A DNA stretch of 64,000 bases from Acridotheres tristis (lineage: Eukaryota; Chordata; Aves; Passeriformes; Sturnidae). The position numbers and the translations under genes are program-made. Of this stretch, positions 26,301 through 60,339 are shown one piece after another. Location of the stretch: assembly GCA_037013685.1 (NCBI GenBank), contig CM072889.1:2179976-2243975 (forward strand). Reading direction: 5' to 3'. The notes beneath the pieces are model-generated. The model ran no database searches. It worked only from the letters and a program-made list of their open reading frames with translations, and was not told the origin of the DNA. How positions within the stretch are numbered: position 1 is the stretch's first letter; each line of letters starts with the position of its first letter.

Positions 26301-28283
26301 AGAATGATATGCATGCATATATACATATATTTAAATATGTACATATAAAATTTTTAATTTCTTTCGATTTTATTTGCATGTTTCAAGGGTCTTAACATAA
26401 TACATGGGCACATCTTCTTTCACTCTTCAGGAGGTTATTTTAACCAGGAAAGAAAACCAAATAGTTTCAAAATGGAACATAAGCAAAACCCTTTTTCTAG
26501 AAATTGTTATTGGTACAAAATACTTTTTTTTAATATATAAACAGCTTGAGTCCTAAACTTAACCAGATGGAAACGTGCCTACAAAGCGTTGGATCTAATT
26601 CAGAAGAGACTGACAGCCAACAGATGAGCCAATTTAGCCCATCCCATGCCAAAAATGGTCAATCATGTTATCTTATGTGTGACTCGACTCTGGCAGATGC
26701 CAACTCTATCCAAACAACTTCAAGCATCTTTTTGGAAGACTGGATTATTTTACACACACTTTAAAAAAAAATCATAATAACGCTCGATTTTTCTGGAAAC
26801 CTTCCACTTAGCTTCAGCATTTTCACAAGAGATTTTTGATTAATTTATTTTAAGGATAAATCCTTTTATTTTCTAGCCTAACAGGATAAATGCTTTCCAA
26901 CCCAATAAAGCCTGATAAAAAAATGACTAAACTGCAGTTCAGTGACAGACCCCCATTTGTTTAAATATTCATACAAGGAAAGCTTTACACCTGTGCAAAT
27001 CTTCCTCAAGCCAAATGTTTGCTTTCAACAACACAAAGAAACATGATGGGAAGTACGAGTTAAAGGTGCTTCCTGTATCCCTCATTACCTTCCTCAAAAT
27101 GGAGAGTAAAGTTAAAAGTAAAGGAGCTTTGTATATGCTGAGCGATTATAACCAAGGCTTTTTAAAAAAATTTGTAATTCATAATCTTTCAGTGAATTTT
27201 CTTTTGTTGCTTTTCAGAAGACCTAACAATCATCTGCCTCCACCTTCAACAGGACAGGACTTCCACCTCTGTGTCCTCTGAAACCCACACACTCTGGGCA
27301 GCATAGTGCTGGTATACTGATTTTTTAATTTTTTTTTTTTTTGCTCCTACTTTGAATAATAAAAAGGAAAAAAACCCCCACTTATTCAGTGATTACTTCA
27401 TCACTGACAGCATAGGACCATTCAATCCCTCTCCAATGCATCACATCCCCTGTAGCTAAGCCCTGTATCTGCTGTCAGCTTGGGCTCTGCTTAAACTGCA
27501 GCTGAATTTTAGCTTCCCCGGGAGGTCTCAGGTGATGAGAGTTCTCTGTTAGACTGAGAGCTGCAGAAACCACTGTAAACACTTAGCAGCTCATCATCTT
27601 TCACAGGACACCTTGAAAGGGCACATTTTAAAAGATGGACGTTTTCAAATCCATTGTTTCCAGGGAGAACAGTGCCAGCTTTCCTGCCACGCAGAGGGCA
27701 GAGGTTCTGCTCATAGCCAGCACTTTTGGGTTGTCTTCTTGGCAATCACACACAAGGTTGCAATTTCATTTTCCATTTGTCCAGGAGGTAATTGCACTGC
27801 CTGTGTGAAGTGACCTTCCCGTGCACGGCACATGGAGCCAGGCAATTATCCACGGGACTTGCAGCAGCCTCTCCATTTCCAACCTTTTTATAGAGTCCTT
27901 TGTGATGGCAGTCCCAAGATTTTGAGATCCACAGACGTTCATCTAGGCTGAAATCTGGGCATTTTTAGAGATCTTCCTCCTAGGACAAACAGATATTCTC
28001 GGTTGTGTGAGCATTTCTTTACATTGTTCCTGCTCCTCAGTAATAAGATGGTGTCAAGGTGTGTGTGACCAACGCACCTGGCTGCAGGTGTTCACGGTGG
28101 ACTTGAGGCAGTTCTTACAGAAAAGGTCACACATACTGCAAAGACTCATTTCTGTGCTTCCCAACCATAAAACACTCAGTTTTCAGTGGATTGAAACACC
28201 AGGGTTTAGGTAACTACACCCTGCTGGCATCAAACTTGTCCCTAATTCATCGTAGCTAGTCTATAGATTATAAAAGGATAAAA

Positions 28284-28324
28284 TCATAGAATTGTTTAGA
28301 TGGGAGAAGACCTTCAAGGTAGAG
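28284..28324 (-). mobile_element. Short CR1 LINE terminal fragment
   Basis: About 40 bp reading AATCATAGAATTGTTTAGAT then GGGAGAAGACCTTCAAGG, which is the reverse complement of the CR1 3' terminus. It is too short for subfamily assignment. Confidence 0.5.
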
Positions 28325-31300
28325 GATTTATAGATTATATTGTTCTCATACTTTGTTAGTCCCAAGTCTGGTGAGAAGGTATGGAGTCCTTGGAAAGAAT
28401 CACAAATTGCTGGAGAAGCCTTTGGAAAAAATGGAAAAGGTAGATTTTATCCTCTAGGTGGGTTTGGGCTTTTTAAAAAACAATTATTTCATTTCCTCTG
28501 TTTATGGATATTTAGCCAGTGGGTAACCAAACACTTCAGTCAGCTTCAGCCAGGCTGATCTCAGCTTGTCATTGACCCAGAGAACCTCTGGCTGAACAGC
28601 AACTCAGCACTCAGACATGAGTTCCCTTTGTACTCATTACCATGCTCACAGCCACTGCCCACCTCTGCTGTGCAAAAACTGGCTCTGGGATTCAACAACT
28701 CTGTTGGCAACAGTTGGCTGATTCAGCAAATACAGTTTTTTTCTACAGCCATGTTGGTTTCTGCACCTATTTTAGGAGCAGCACTGGCTGAATTGAGTTG
28801 GCTCTGATGCCATTACCTGGTAAATCAATATTTCCTTGAGTTCCTGTGCCACCAGTCCCACAGGTCTTACAGCAGGTTCAGTAAGAACTTCAGGCCAAAT
28901 GTGTATTAAAAGAAGTAAATGGTGCCTACAAAACATACCATAAACTTCATTGCACTGCAAGGAACCCAACATTCAGTCAGGGCACAACAGATTCATGCAG
29001 GGAATCCTCTTTGGAAAGACACAGCTCTTCTCCTTGCCTGCTCACACTTCTGCCTCATGTGTGTTCCTCAGATGATGCTGGTGCACCTGGGAGCTTACAG
29101 CTCTCCTGCCACTGCCCATTTCAGTTTAAATCAGGGCTGAGTTTGAGCTGAACCATGAAGCCATTACAGTGTTCACTGCCCACAGAGGCAGTGCTGGGCA
29201 CCCCAAAGCACTCAGCAGCCTCCTCCAGCTCCTGCTCCTGCACAGCTCACAGGGCACTGCTTTCACTTCATTACCTCTGGCACTCAGGGAAGAACAATCT
29301 GTTGAGAAACTTCTTTTTAATCTGGCTCAAGTATTGGGATGTGGCCATTTGTATAGAAATTCACCTGGATGATGGCTCAGGAAGCTGTTGGCTCCTGCTT
29401 TGGAACACAACCACTCCTTTTCCATGAAATACCACTCCCATCTCGCTGCAGTCAGTGGGAATAAAAACAAGTGTGTTTAACAGATGTCACAAACCGTTCC
29501 CAGGCTGTCACAGCTTTCCAACATTTTCCAGTGGATTGTTATTACCAGATCCCTGCGAGTCAGCAGCAAGCGATGCCGCCTCTGACTCCGCTCATCCCGC
29601 TCCGACTGATGACGTGAGCTGTCAGACTGTAAACTCAGAGCTGTCAAATAGCTGGAATTTGCAGATTTACTAAAAGAGCTTAACATTCCTTTGAGTAAAG
29701 TACTTAAGAGATGTATTCCATGGGATTTATGGGCTGTGAAAGTCTGGGTGGTTTGCAGCCAGAGCGGGATGTCTATAGGACAGCTCGGGTGTCAGTAAAG
29801 CAGCTTTGGCCTAAATCAGAGACTGCCATTAGATGTGAGCTTATATCCCACTGAAGGAATTTCCACAGGGACTCTGATATCGACTCTGAAAACAGCCATT
29901 TGGAGGATTTGCTTTTCTAGATACCTACTGGAATCACATGGGCATTTATTTGCTGGAACTTGACTGCTTCCCAGCAGGCTAAATAAGTTAGAAAGTTCAA
30001 TTAAATTGAACGAATCCCACCAAAAAATCGACAAAACCCACTTTTTTTTTTCAGCTTCCAGAGCTGATCATCCACTTAAAAGTAATTTTTAATGTTTCCT
30101 TTTTGTCTTCACTAATCTTATTTGCATTTGTCAAAGATTCCTGAACCATTTCCATCAGGAAATCATTTCAGTGCTGCAGCTCAGCTTCTGTTGTTCCCTT
30201 TTCACTGGACATACTCAGCACATTTATATCTGCCAGGGCTCGATGGTGTGGCATTTCCTGTATGAATTAGGAGTTACTCACCTGTGAATCACACACACAT
30301 CTCCTGAGGGAAGATACAAAGTGTTGGAAACACCCCACACTAGCACATGCTGGACACGTGGCTTTTGTGCCAATAAATTCTTCCCAGCTTGATACAATTG
30401 CATCATGGAAATATCCAGCTAAATCTGGCAGAATTAAGTAATTCATGTACAAACCTAGGACAGAAGTTGCACGAAGTCTTAGGAATATTTAAGCAACTTT
30501 TTGGTACAACATATTTTGATTTGAGAATTCATTAACTGCTGGAAATGCCAACTACCGGTTTTGCTGGGAGTTGCTGCTCAGACAACAGCAACTATTCAAA
30601 AACTCACCTCATGGGATAAATCTTGCTCATGCTGCTCTTCAGGAGGTAACATTTTAGCCATGGAGTTCTACATTTGGTGACAGGTTTCTGTGGTCAGCTA
30701 GAGATTTCTAGCATCAAAAATTCCAGGGACTGATAAGAAATCAAAAGACTGAATGCAATTGCTCCACATATTGCACCAGCACAGTGCCCAAAGACACCTT
30801 CAGCAGCCAGGTTTGCTCTGTGCAGCAGCACTAAGCAGAGTTCTGATTTTTAGTGGATGTGGCATTCAAATGGATCTTTCCATGCTGTGGGAATCATGTG
30901 CACAGGCTGCTGTCTGCAAAACTCCCTGAGCATTTTGGAAGCACAGCTACCTCACCCAGACATGCTGCTGAAAATGAGACACCTGGAGAAGCCCAGTACA
31001 CCTGAGCCCCTGCAGACAAGAACCACCTGGAGCAGGCTGTTGGAGCAGGCTGCTGTTTCAGGTGACCTAAAGCCCAACCTGCAATATGAAGAGGTTGTGA
31101 CACAGCTCCCCAGGCAGCATTTCACTGAACAAACCCTGCAAGGTTGTGGCTGCAGAGGTGCAAAGGCAGCACAGGAGACTTCACAGTGTCCCGTTCCACT
31201 GAGGTCACCTTTGGAGGCAGCACCTCTCCACAGAACACGTGGGATAAAGCCCAGCCATAAGACAGAAGCTGCTAATGCTTCCTCCAGTTTACAGACAGGA

Positions 31301-34300
31301 ACATTTTAGGGAGAATTATGGAATTACAGCCCCAATAAGGGGAGAGAGAGGAAGAAGAGGCACAAGGTAAGGTCATGTCTAAGGAGGAGATATCAGCTCA
31401 CACACAAAACTCCAAGGGGCCCCTGCACGTGGTCACTGAAATGTGGGGCCCAGATTAGCACTCACAGTTTGAAGGGATGGAATGGAGAAAATCTTCCTTC
31501 TCCACTAATCCAAGCTCACCACTCTGCATTTCTCTTCCTCTGACATTTAACTACTGTAAAAGAAAATATTGCTTCGTTTTTTTAAAAAAAATCTCTGTAC
31601 TGTACAACATCAGGTCATTAATTTTTACCCCACAAACTTCAGAAACACTGTGTGAGTGTGTTACCAGCACAGTCCTTGTGTGGGCTTTGAAGTGAAGCAA
31701 TTTCCACAAGGCAGAAGGAACAACTCCAGCCTAAAATACTTGTGCCTTGTGCTCTTCCCCCTCTCTTGTATCCTGCCAAGTATCCTACGTTCCTGCAATC
31801 ACAAGTGGAGGCATCGACACGCGATATCACTCATCACCTTTTACAGATTCTGCAAACACTGTTTTCCCCAGAGAACATTCCCTGGTTTTAATTGTAAATA
31901 AGCTGAATCTTTTATCTGTGTTCTTCAAAAGCCAGTGAATTTTCAATTCACTGAAGAAATAAAGATTTTTACAACTCTGTGAGCAAACACATGAACATGT
32001 ATTGCCGTGTTTTAAAAGCTCCTGTCCCATTCTGTAATTCCTCCACTGCTGTTCTTGAATGGTTCCTTCCCAATTACAGACTGACCTTCACATTCCACTT
32101 TCTCTAACAAGTGTAATATGGAAACTTTTCATCTGCTCAACCTCCACTTTTCTAAATACTTGTTGGTGTGTGCACAAGGCCAATAAAATCTTCAGCTGAC
32201 ACTTGCAGAGCCCTGCATAAGGCACCACCTGATATATTCTGCTCCAGGCTCTTTATTCCTCTCCATAATGGAGGGGAAGAACTTGTCTCCTTTTCCCTCT
32301 CCAGCACAAGGCTGAGAGCTTTACAAGTTTATGTTGGTGTGATTTAAAATGCTTTACTTGACAATTTTATAACGGGCATTAGAAAATGAAAATGGATGTG
32401 GGGGAGCTGAGGTGTTACATGACTCTTTCAGCTTTGGGGATACTGTTTTAAATTCTGCCCAAAGACACCAGCAAAGCATTTTGGCTCTTTTAAACTAATA
32501 AATCCTCTGTGCAATTTAGTACAACTGACACTCCTCATCTGAAGGAGATGCCACAGCCCAGCCTGCAGACCTGCCTCTGGAGAAGTCCTCTCAAGGTTTC
32601 TGCTGCTTTTCCAGGCTGGGTAAGGCTATTCCCTGAGTTTAGTCCCAACATCTGCAGTAGCTGGTCAAAAGTCACCTGGGAGGAATTTAAAAGATAGTTT
32701 TCAAGAACTAACCATTTAAGGATTTTCTTATAAAGACATCAGATGTATCCACTAAAGTCAGTAAGTAGATGAATTTTGTCTGTTCTATACATTATTATGT
32801 ATCTATCTACAGTTTACCCCTTCCATCCACGATGTGGCCATTCCATTAATATCAATAACATTTATGGAGCACTCCTGCATTCACCATTACAGGATTTAAA
32901 GGCAGAAGGAATGAACACTTAGAAACAGCAGCTGAAAGTTCATCCAGTCAGACCTGAAACACCTCAGGCTGCTCTAGGATCTCCCATCCATCCTGCACCA
33001 TGCCCTGTGTACAACCACACAGAGCTCAGTGACAGCGGGACAGTGGCTGTTGTGGCTCAGATCAATACAGTGCAGTAATTAATAACAATAATAATTTTAA
33101 TAAAAAAATGTTTCCTGCATTCTGCTTTGATAATGAGCTACAGCTGCAAGCAGAAATCCAGTCAGTGATTACAATGTCATGTCAAGGGCTCAAGCACATT
33201 CTTAAAACTGCTCTACTTTGGCTGAGCACACGTTCAGAGTTTACATTTAGAAAAACAGTGTTTTAAAGCAAGAAGCAGTCAGGCTTCTCACAAGGACGTT
33301 CATTCCCATCAGGGGGATGCAGCCAACACGAGCTCCTTACCTCTGAGTGGGGGCAGGATCCAGGGGTGATCCATGAACCCATCCCTGATGGCTCACCTGG
33401 AATTCTGTCACCTTATGCCAACCCACAGCCTGGCATTGGTTACCTGCTCCACTGGCAGCACCAAGCACCACAAACATTTGCTGAATTAAGACTCACATTC
33501 CATGGCAGTGACTGTTTCCTCTGGGAATTGCTGCAAAGCTGGAAGAGCCATTGTGACAGGACAGCCATTTCTATTCACAAAGATAAATCCTTTATTTAGT
33601 AAGAATTATCTACACACAGATGAAGCACAGGAGTCAGGGTAAGGAGTCTTCCAGAGGAAGGGTTACACAATCTCATCTCAACCCAGCTTTCTGTGCTCTT
33701 CTGGAACACGTCACCTTCCTGCACAATGTAAGTTTTACATTTCCATTCTGAAAAGAAACTTGAACAAAATCTCAGTGTTGAGAGATGTAGGCAGCTATAA
33801 CTCCATGGAACAGAAGAGCTGAGATTACCTGAGGGATCATCTGCAAGGAGTAAGGTTTGAACATCCACTTGGAAAAAAAGCACAACCTCCTTGCCAGTAA
33901 CTCATTAAGTTCCCTAACCTGGAGGTTAAAATAGCCCAAATTTCGTGTGTTGTGACTTGATATCCTGAGCCTAAAAAGTTTTTCCATGGGAATTAGGATT
34001 GATTTCTGTAAGTTCACAGCTAACAGATCGCTACACACTGCAAGCAGCAGCCCCTTTTTAACATCCATTTTGTACAAACACATTTCCTCTAGAAACAGAA
34101 AGTGAAGAAAAAAAAATTAAATGTCTTTTTCTAGTCTAAAATTGCAGGCAAAGATTTTATAATGGGAGTAGATAACTTGAATTTTGAAAAACAACCAGCT
34201 ATGAGTCCAGAATATGAAAAGCTGCTGTTTAGAAAGGGGATGTTTCAGTTTGCAGCAGAGCAGAATTACCAAGATCCACTGAGGCTGGGAGAGAGCCCCA

Positions 34301-35924
34301 AACCAATGGGTTTCTGTGAGAATTGCAGGGCTTTTCTCAGAGGTGCCAGGCAGATTGTCCTAAGGGTCAGTGAGTCTCTCCAAAGCCACCACTCTCCCAT
34401 TCAGTGCTTTAAGCATCTGCTTCAGTGGTGACACTCTGGAGTCACAGTACAGGAATAAAATCTCAAAATTTAAATGAAAAAAAACACTAAAAAAGCACAA
34501 GTTTGACTTTGCAGCAGACAGGAGACTCACCCAGTATTGCTGCTGCTTCTCCATAACAATTCACCCCAATACAGCCACCACCAAGCCAGCAATGTTTATC
34601 CAGCAACTCCACGACATGGGAAAGTTCTGTGTCACCTCCAGAAACTTGCTGCAGTTCTTTAAAATGCATATTCTACTGCATGACTGGCCTCTTGTTATAG
34701 GAACTGCCTTTGGCCAGGGTTTCCTCCTGTCATTCCACTGAAAGCTGGACAGAGCTGCAGCACATCCCACTGGCACCAAAAGGATGGCAGGGACAGGTAA
34801 TGGCCTTAGAGCTGCATCAAACCCTACAGATTTAAACAAGTATTGATCATTCCTAGCATTTACCACCTGAAAACCATCCTCTTTCCAAACCTGTAATGCC
34901 CAAGACTCTCAGTCCTTGCAAAGTCCATCCCCAGTGATAAAATCCATCAGCTTTCATCTGAAATGGTCCCTCACAAACACAGTCAAACTTGGCATTAAAG
35001 AGGTTTTTGATTCCAGACATTTTGCAGATGATTTCTGATTCTGTGCACCCTGGTGGGACCTTCTGGGACGTCCAAGCCCTGGAACATGGAAAACTTTTCA
35101 TTGAGGAAACCCCTTTCCCTCCACATTTCAGACCAGAGTAATTTCTCATCTTTGTGCCAAAAGGGAAACAATCTTAGGATTGAAATATCACTATTTACAG
35201 CCTTTGCCTGTTACCTGCTGCATGAACAGCAGACAAATTCCAAAAATCAGCTCTTGCAGAGCAGGGAAAGAGCCAAAGTTTGGGGTTTGTCACGATGCAG
35301 GAAAGGGAGATTCCTCATAAATGAGATTTTCAATAAACCTTGGCAGCTGGGAGGTGACTGCATCATTTCAGTCCCCTCACTGCTGTCAGCAGCTCAACCA
35401 GGACACAGGTAGGGAAAACAAAGGGGGGGCTGTAAGCTGGAATCCTGCACTGCCACTGCATTAACTGGACTTCAGTTTGCTTCTGCACTCCAAGGATGAA
35501 AATTAAAGTGCTTTTAGAATCATTTTTAACTGGAGAATGATGCCAGGTTGTTTTTTCACCCATCATTTTAAGAGAGAAAATAAGTAACTAGCAAAGGTTT
35601 CACTCTTTTTAAGTTATGTTCCTATTTTTAGTTGTAGGGGAGGGTATAACAAAAAAAATAAACGTTATTTGCAATTAAATTTCCAGAAGCACCAAATTCA
35701 GCCCTTCCCTAGTGCCCACACTGAGAAATCTTGCATCTGATTTACAAATGTAATTATATCAGTGTAATTATACCGGTGTAATTCCCCAGAAATAACAAAG
35801 TTATTTTTCAGCATCCGAGAGAAAGATTTTAATTCTTAAATTCAACATGAAGAACTACACCAGGATAGCTCATGCTGTAAGATGGTGAATTTCCCTGGAG
35901 AGACAAGGCCTAAAACCAGAAGCC

Positions 35925-37156
35925 TGTTGTGGTGGGATGACCCTGGCTGGATGCTGGGTGCCCTCCCAGCCTCTCCCTCCCAGCCGGGCAGAGAACACAA
36001 CAAAAGGCTCGTGGGACGAGGCAGGGACAGGGATTACTCAGCAATTACTGTCATGGGCAAAACAGACTCCACTTGGGGAAATTAACTTCATTTACAGTGA
36101 ATTACAAGTGTGAGCTGGGTAATGAGAAAATAAAATCTTAAAACACCTTCCTCCCATCCCTGCCTTCTTCCCAGGCTCGGCTTCACTTCAGAATTCACCC
36201 CCTCCTTCCAAGCAGTGCAGGGGGGCTGTGGTCAGTTCATCACATTGGCCCTGCTGCTCCTTCCTCCTCATCCTCTTCCCCTGCCCCAGTGGGTCTTTTC
36301 CATGTGTCCTCTTGCCACGGGGTTCAGTCCTTCAGGAAAAGGCTGCTCCAGCCCATGGAGTCACAGCAAACCTGCTCCTCCTCTCTCCACTGGAGAGAGC
36401 CTGATCCAGTGTGGGCTTCTCTCAGAGCCAGTGCCTCCTCTGGGAACATTCCCCTGCCTCCATCCAGGCCTGCAGGTGCATCCCTGCTCCATCCAAGGCT
36501 CCTTCCCAGGCTGCAGGTGCATCCCTGCTCCATCCAGGGTTCCATCCAGGCCTGCAGGTGCATCCCTGCTCCATCCAGGGCTCCTTCCCAGGCTGCAGGT
36601 CCATCCCTGCTCCATCCAGGGTTCCTTCCAGGGCTGCAGGTGGATCCCTGCTCCATCCAAGGCTCCTTCCAGGGCTGCAGGTCCATCCCTGCTCCATCCA
36701 GGGTTCCATCCAGGGCTGCAGGTCCATCTCTGCTCCATCCAGGGCTGCAGGTCCATCCCTGCTCCATCCAGGGCTCCTTCCAGGGCTGCAGGTCCATCCC
36801 TGCTCCATCCAAGGCTCCTTCCAGGGCTGCAGGTCCATCCCTGCTCCATCCAGGGCTCCTTCCCAGGCTGCAGGTGCATCCCTGCTCCATCATGGACCCC
36901 CATGGGCTGCAGGGAATCTCAGCTCCTTCCCTGCCCTCATGGCTGCAGGGCTGTTGTTCTGCCACGTCCCACTCCTCTCTCTGGCTGCAGTTTCTCTTAC
37001 AGGGCTTTTCCTCCCTTCCCCAATCTGTGATCCCAGCAGTGCATTGCCCTGCTGGTGCTTTGCTCAGCCTTGGCTCTGTTGGACACAGGGGAAGCTTCTG
37101 GCACCTTCTCCCAGACGTGACCCCTGCAGCCCCCACCCTAACCCAGCACACCCACA
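35925..37156 (+). mobile_element. Candidate avian ERV solo LTR (about 1.2 kb) with internal minisatellite
   Basis: It starts TGTTGTGGTGGGATGACCCT and contains blocks I associate with an avian ERV LTR: AGGCTCGTGGGACGAGGCAG, a CAAAACAGACTCCACTTGGG block, GTCAGTTCATCACATTGGCC and GGGGAAGCTTCTGGCACCTT. An AATAAAA occurs in the first third. The 3' boundary (about 37156) is uncertain because I see no clear target duplication. No retroviral coding frame flanks it. Much of the interior is a tandem array, listed separately. Confidence 0.62.
36479..36893 (+). repeat. 41-bp minisatellite, ten units plus a partial
   Basis: The unit begins CATCCCTGCTCCATCCAGGG and ends GGCTGCAGGT(C/G). Nine units are 41 bp and the seventh is 29 bp, having lost 12 bp. 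Variants (AAGGCTCC, GGGTTCC, TTCCCAGG versus TTCCAGGG) are shuffled between units, as expected from unequal exchange. The array is inside the candidate LTR. Because 41 is not a multiple of three, it keeps several frames open on both strands (up to 308 codons); these are not treated as genes. Confidence 0.95.
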
Positions 37157-37284
37157 GTGTCCTGCAGAGCCCAGAGACCGAGGTTTCCTCCCACTGGAGA
37201 AGTTCTGGCTGCTGAAATGAGGAGATTATTATAGCAATGCTTTCAGCATTATCCAGGTCATTTTCTCATACATTAATGAGATAA

Positions 37285-38054
37285 TAGAAATTTATGGAAG
37301 TCTTTATTGAATCTTAATTGCTCCCTAAGACCATGACTGAACTAGAAAGAGTGACTGCATTCTGCTTTCACTACTACAGCAGATGCTGAGGATACAGAAT
37401 CCTGAACTCGGATTTTTTTACTTTTCACTTAAAAATACTGTTAGTTTTGCTTTAGAATAATACCAATCCATTTCCTGATAGTGCAGTATGAAAGGTGCTT
37501 CTGAAAGGTGAGAGGGGTAATTCCAATATTAAGTTTGCTAGTAGAAGCCTAATATTTCGTTGAGGCTGTTCTTACTCTTTACAAGGAATAAGATTCTAAA
37601 CCAGAACACCACTGGAGAATTTAAAAGGCATCTTCCTCACTAGCAAATGAGTTCAAATTGGCTCAATTACAATTAAAATATGACGCATTTATCAGCCATC
37701 AATGATGAGAAATAATGTAAATCAAGGACAAGTCTGTTTACAATTTAATAATCCACATCAGGCGACTACCAGGAGAATTTACCAATGCCTAAAAATTGCC
37801 ATAAATTACACCCTTGGTTGGGAAGTTTAAAGTTTTTGAAAAAGCTCAGCTCTTGCAGGTGCCACTGAATATTAAGAGATTCCTAAAGATGCAAAAATAG
37901 AACTCCTTTGGTTGAAATTATGTCCCTCTGTGAAAGTGTAAAATCCAAAAACTGCAAAACCCAGAAGTTTTTGAATGTTGACTTAAAAACAAGAGCTGTA
38001 TTTCACTGTATTCTTGTGCAATTTTAACCTGCTATACAAGATCCAGGATCCTAT
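37285..38054 (-). other. ABCB7: Likely ABCB7 3' untranslated region
   Basis: This stretch follows the stop codon on the minus strand and is AT-rich with no open frame of note. Its 3' end is placed just past the only canonical AATAAA I see in the first kilobase. An ATTAAA-like hexamer near 37743-37748 could give a shorter form. The end is an inference from the signal only. Confidence 0.55.
37303..37308 (-). terminator. Candidate ABCB7 polyadenylation signal AATAAA
   Basis: On the minus strand the sequence reads TTCAATAAAGACTTCC, a canonical hexamer about 750 nt downstream of the stop codon. The sequence beyond it is T-rich. The right-hand end of the solo LTR described at 35925-37156 begins roughly 150 bp further downstream. 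Confidence 0.6.

Positions 38055-60339
<22,285 letters not shown>

Larger units (their letters stand above)
20331..35924. other. Intergenic region, no gene recognised
   Basis: This lies between the CpG island and the LTR downstream of ABCB7. Besides the LTR at 21674-22365 and a CR1 scrap near 28300, I see no exon with bounding splice sites and homology, no RNA gene and no long coherent frame. Frames of 150-215 codons near 23.6-25.1 kb and 30.9-31.3 kb show no recognisable protein. Non-repetitive AT-rich blocks near 20.34-20.95 kb and 25.88-26.30 kb could be conserved regulatory DNA. Confidence 0.6.

Noticed and set aside
30857..31309. 150-codon plus-strand frame
   Set aside because: Composition is ordinary and there is no similarity I recognise. 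It is not supported by a CpG promoter or splice context.
21674..37156. Retroviral coding regions accompanying the LTRs
   Set aside because: No gag, protease, polymerase or envelope-like frame is visible between or beside the two LTR-like blocks, which differ from each other and so are not a provirus pair.
36215..37220. Open frames of 269-308 codons on the plus strand and 275 on the minus strand
   Set aside because: They are translations of a 41-bp minisatellite inside an LTR. The period is not a multiple of three, so all frames stay open.
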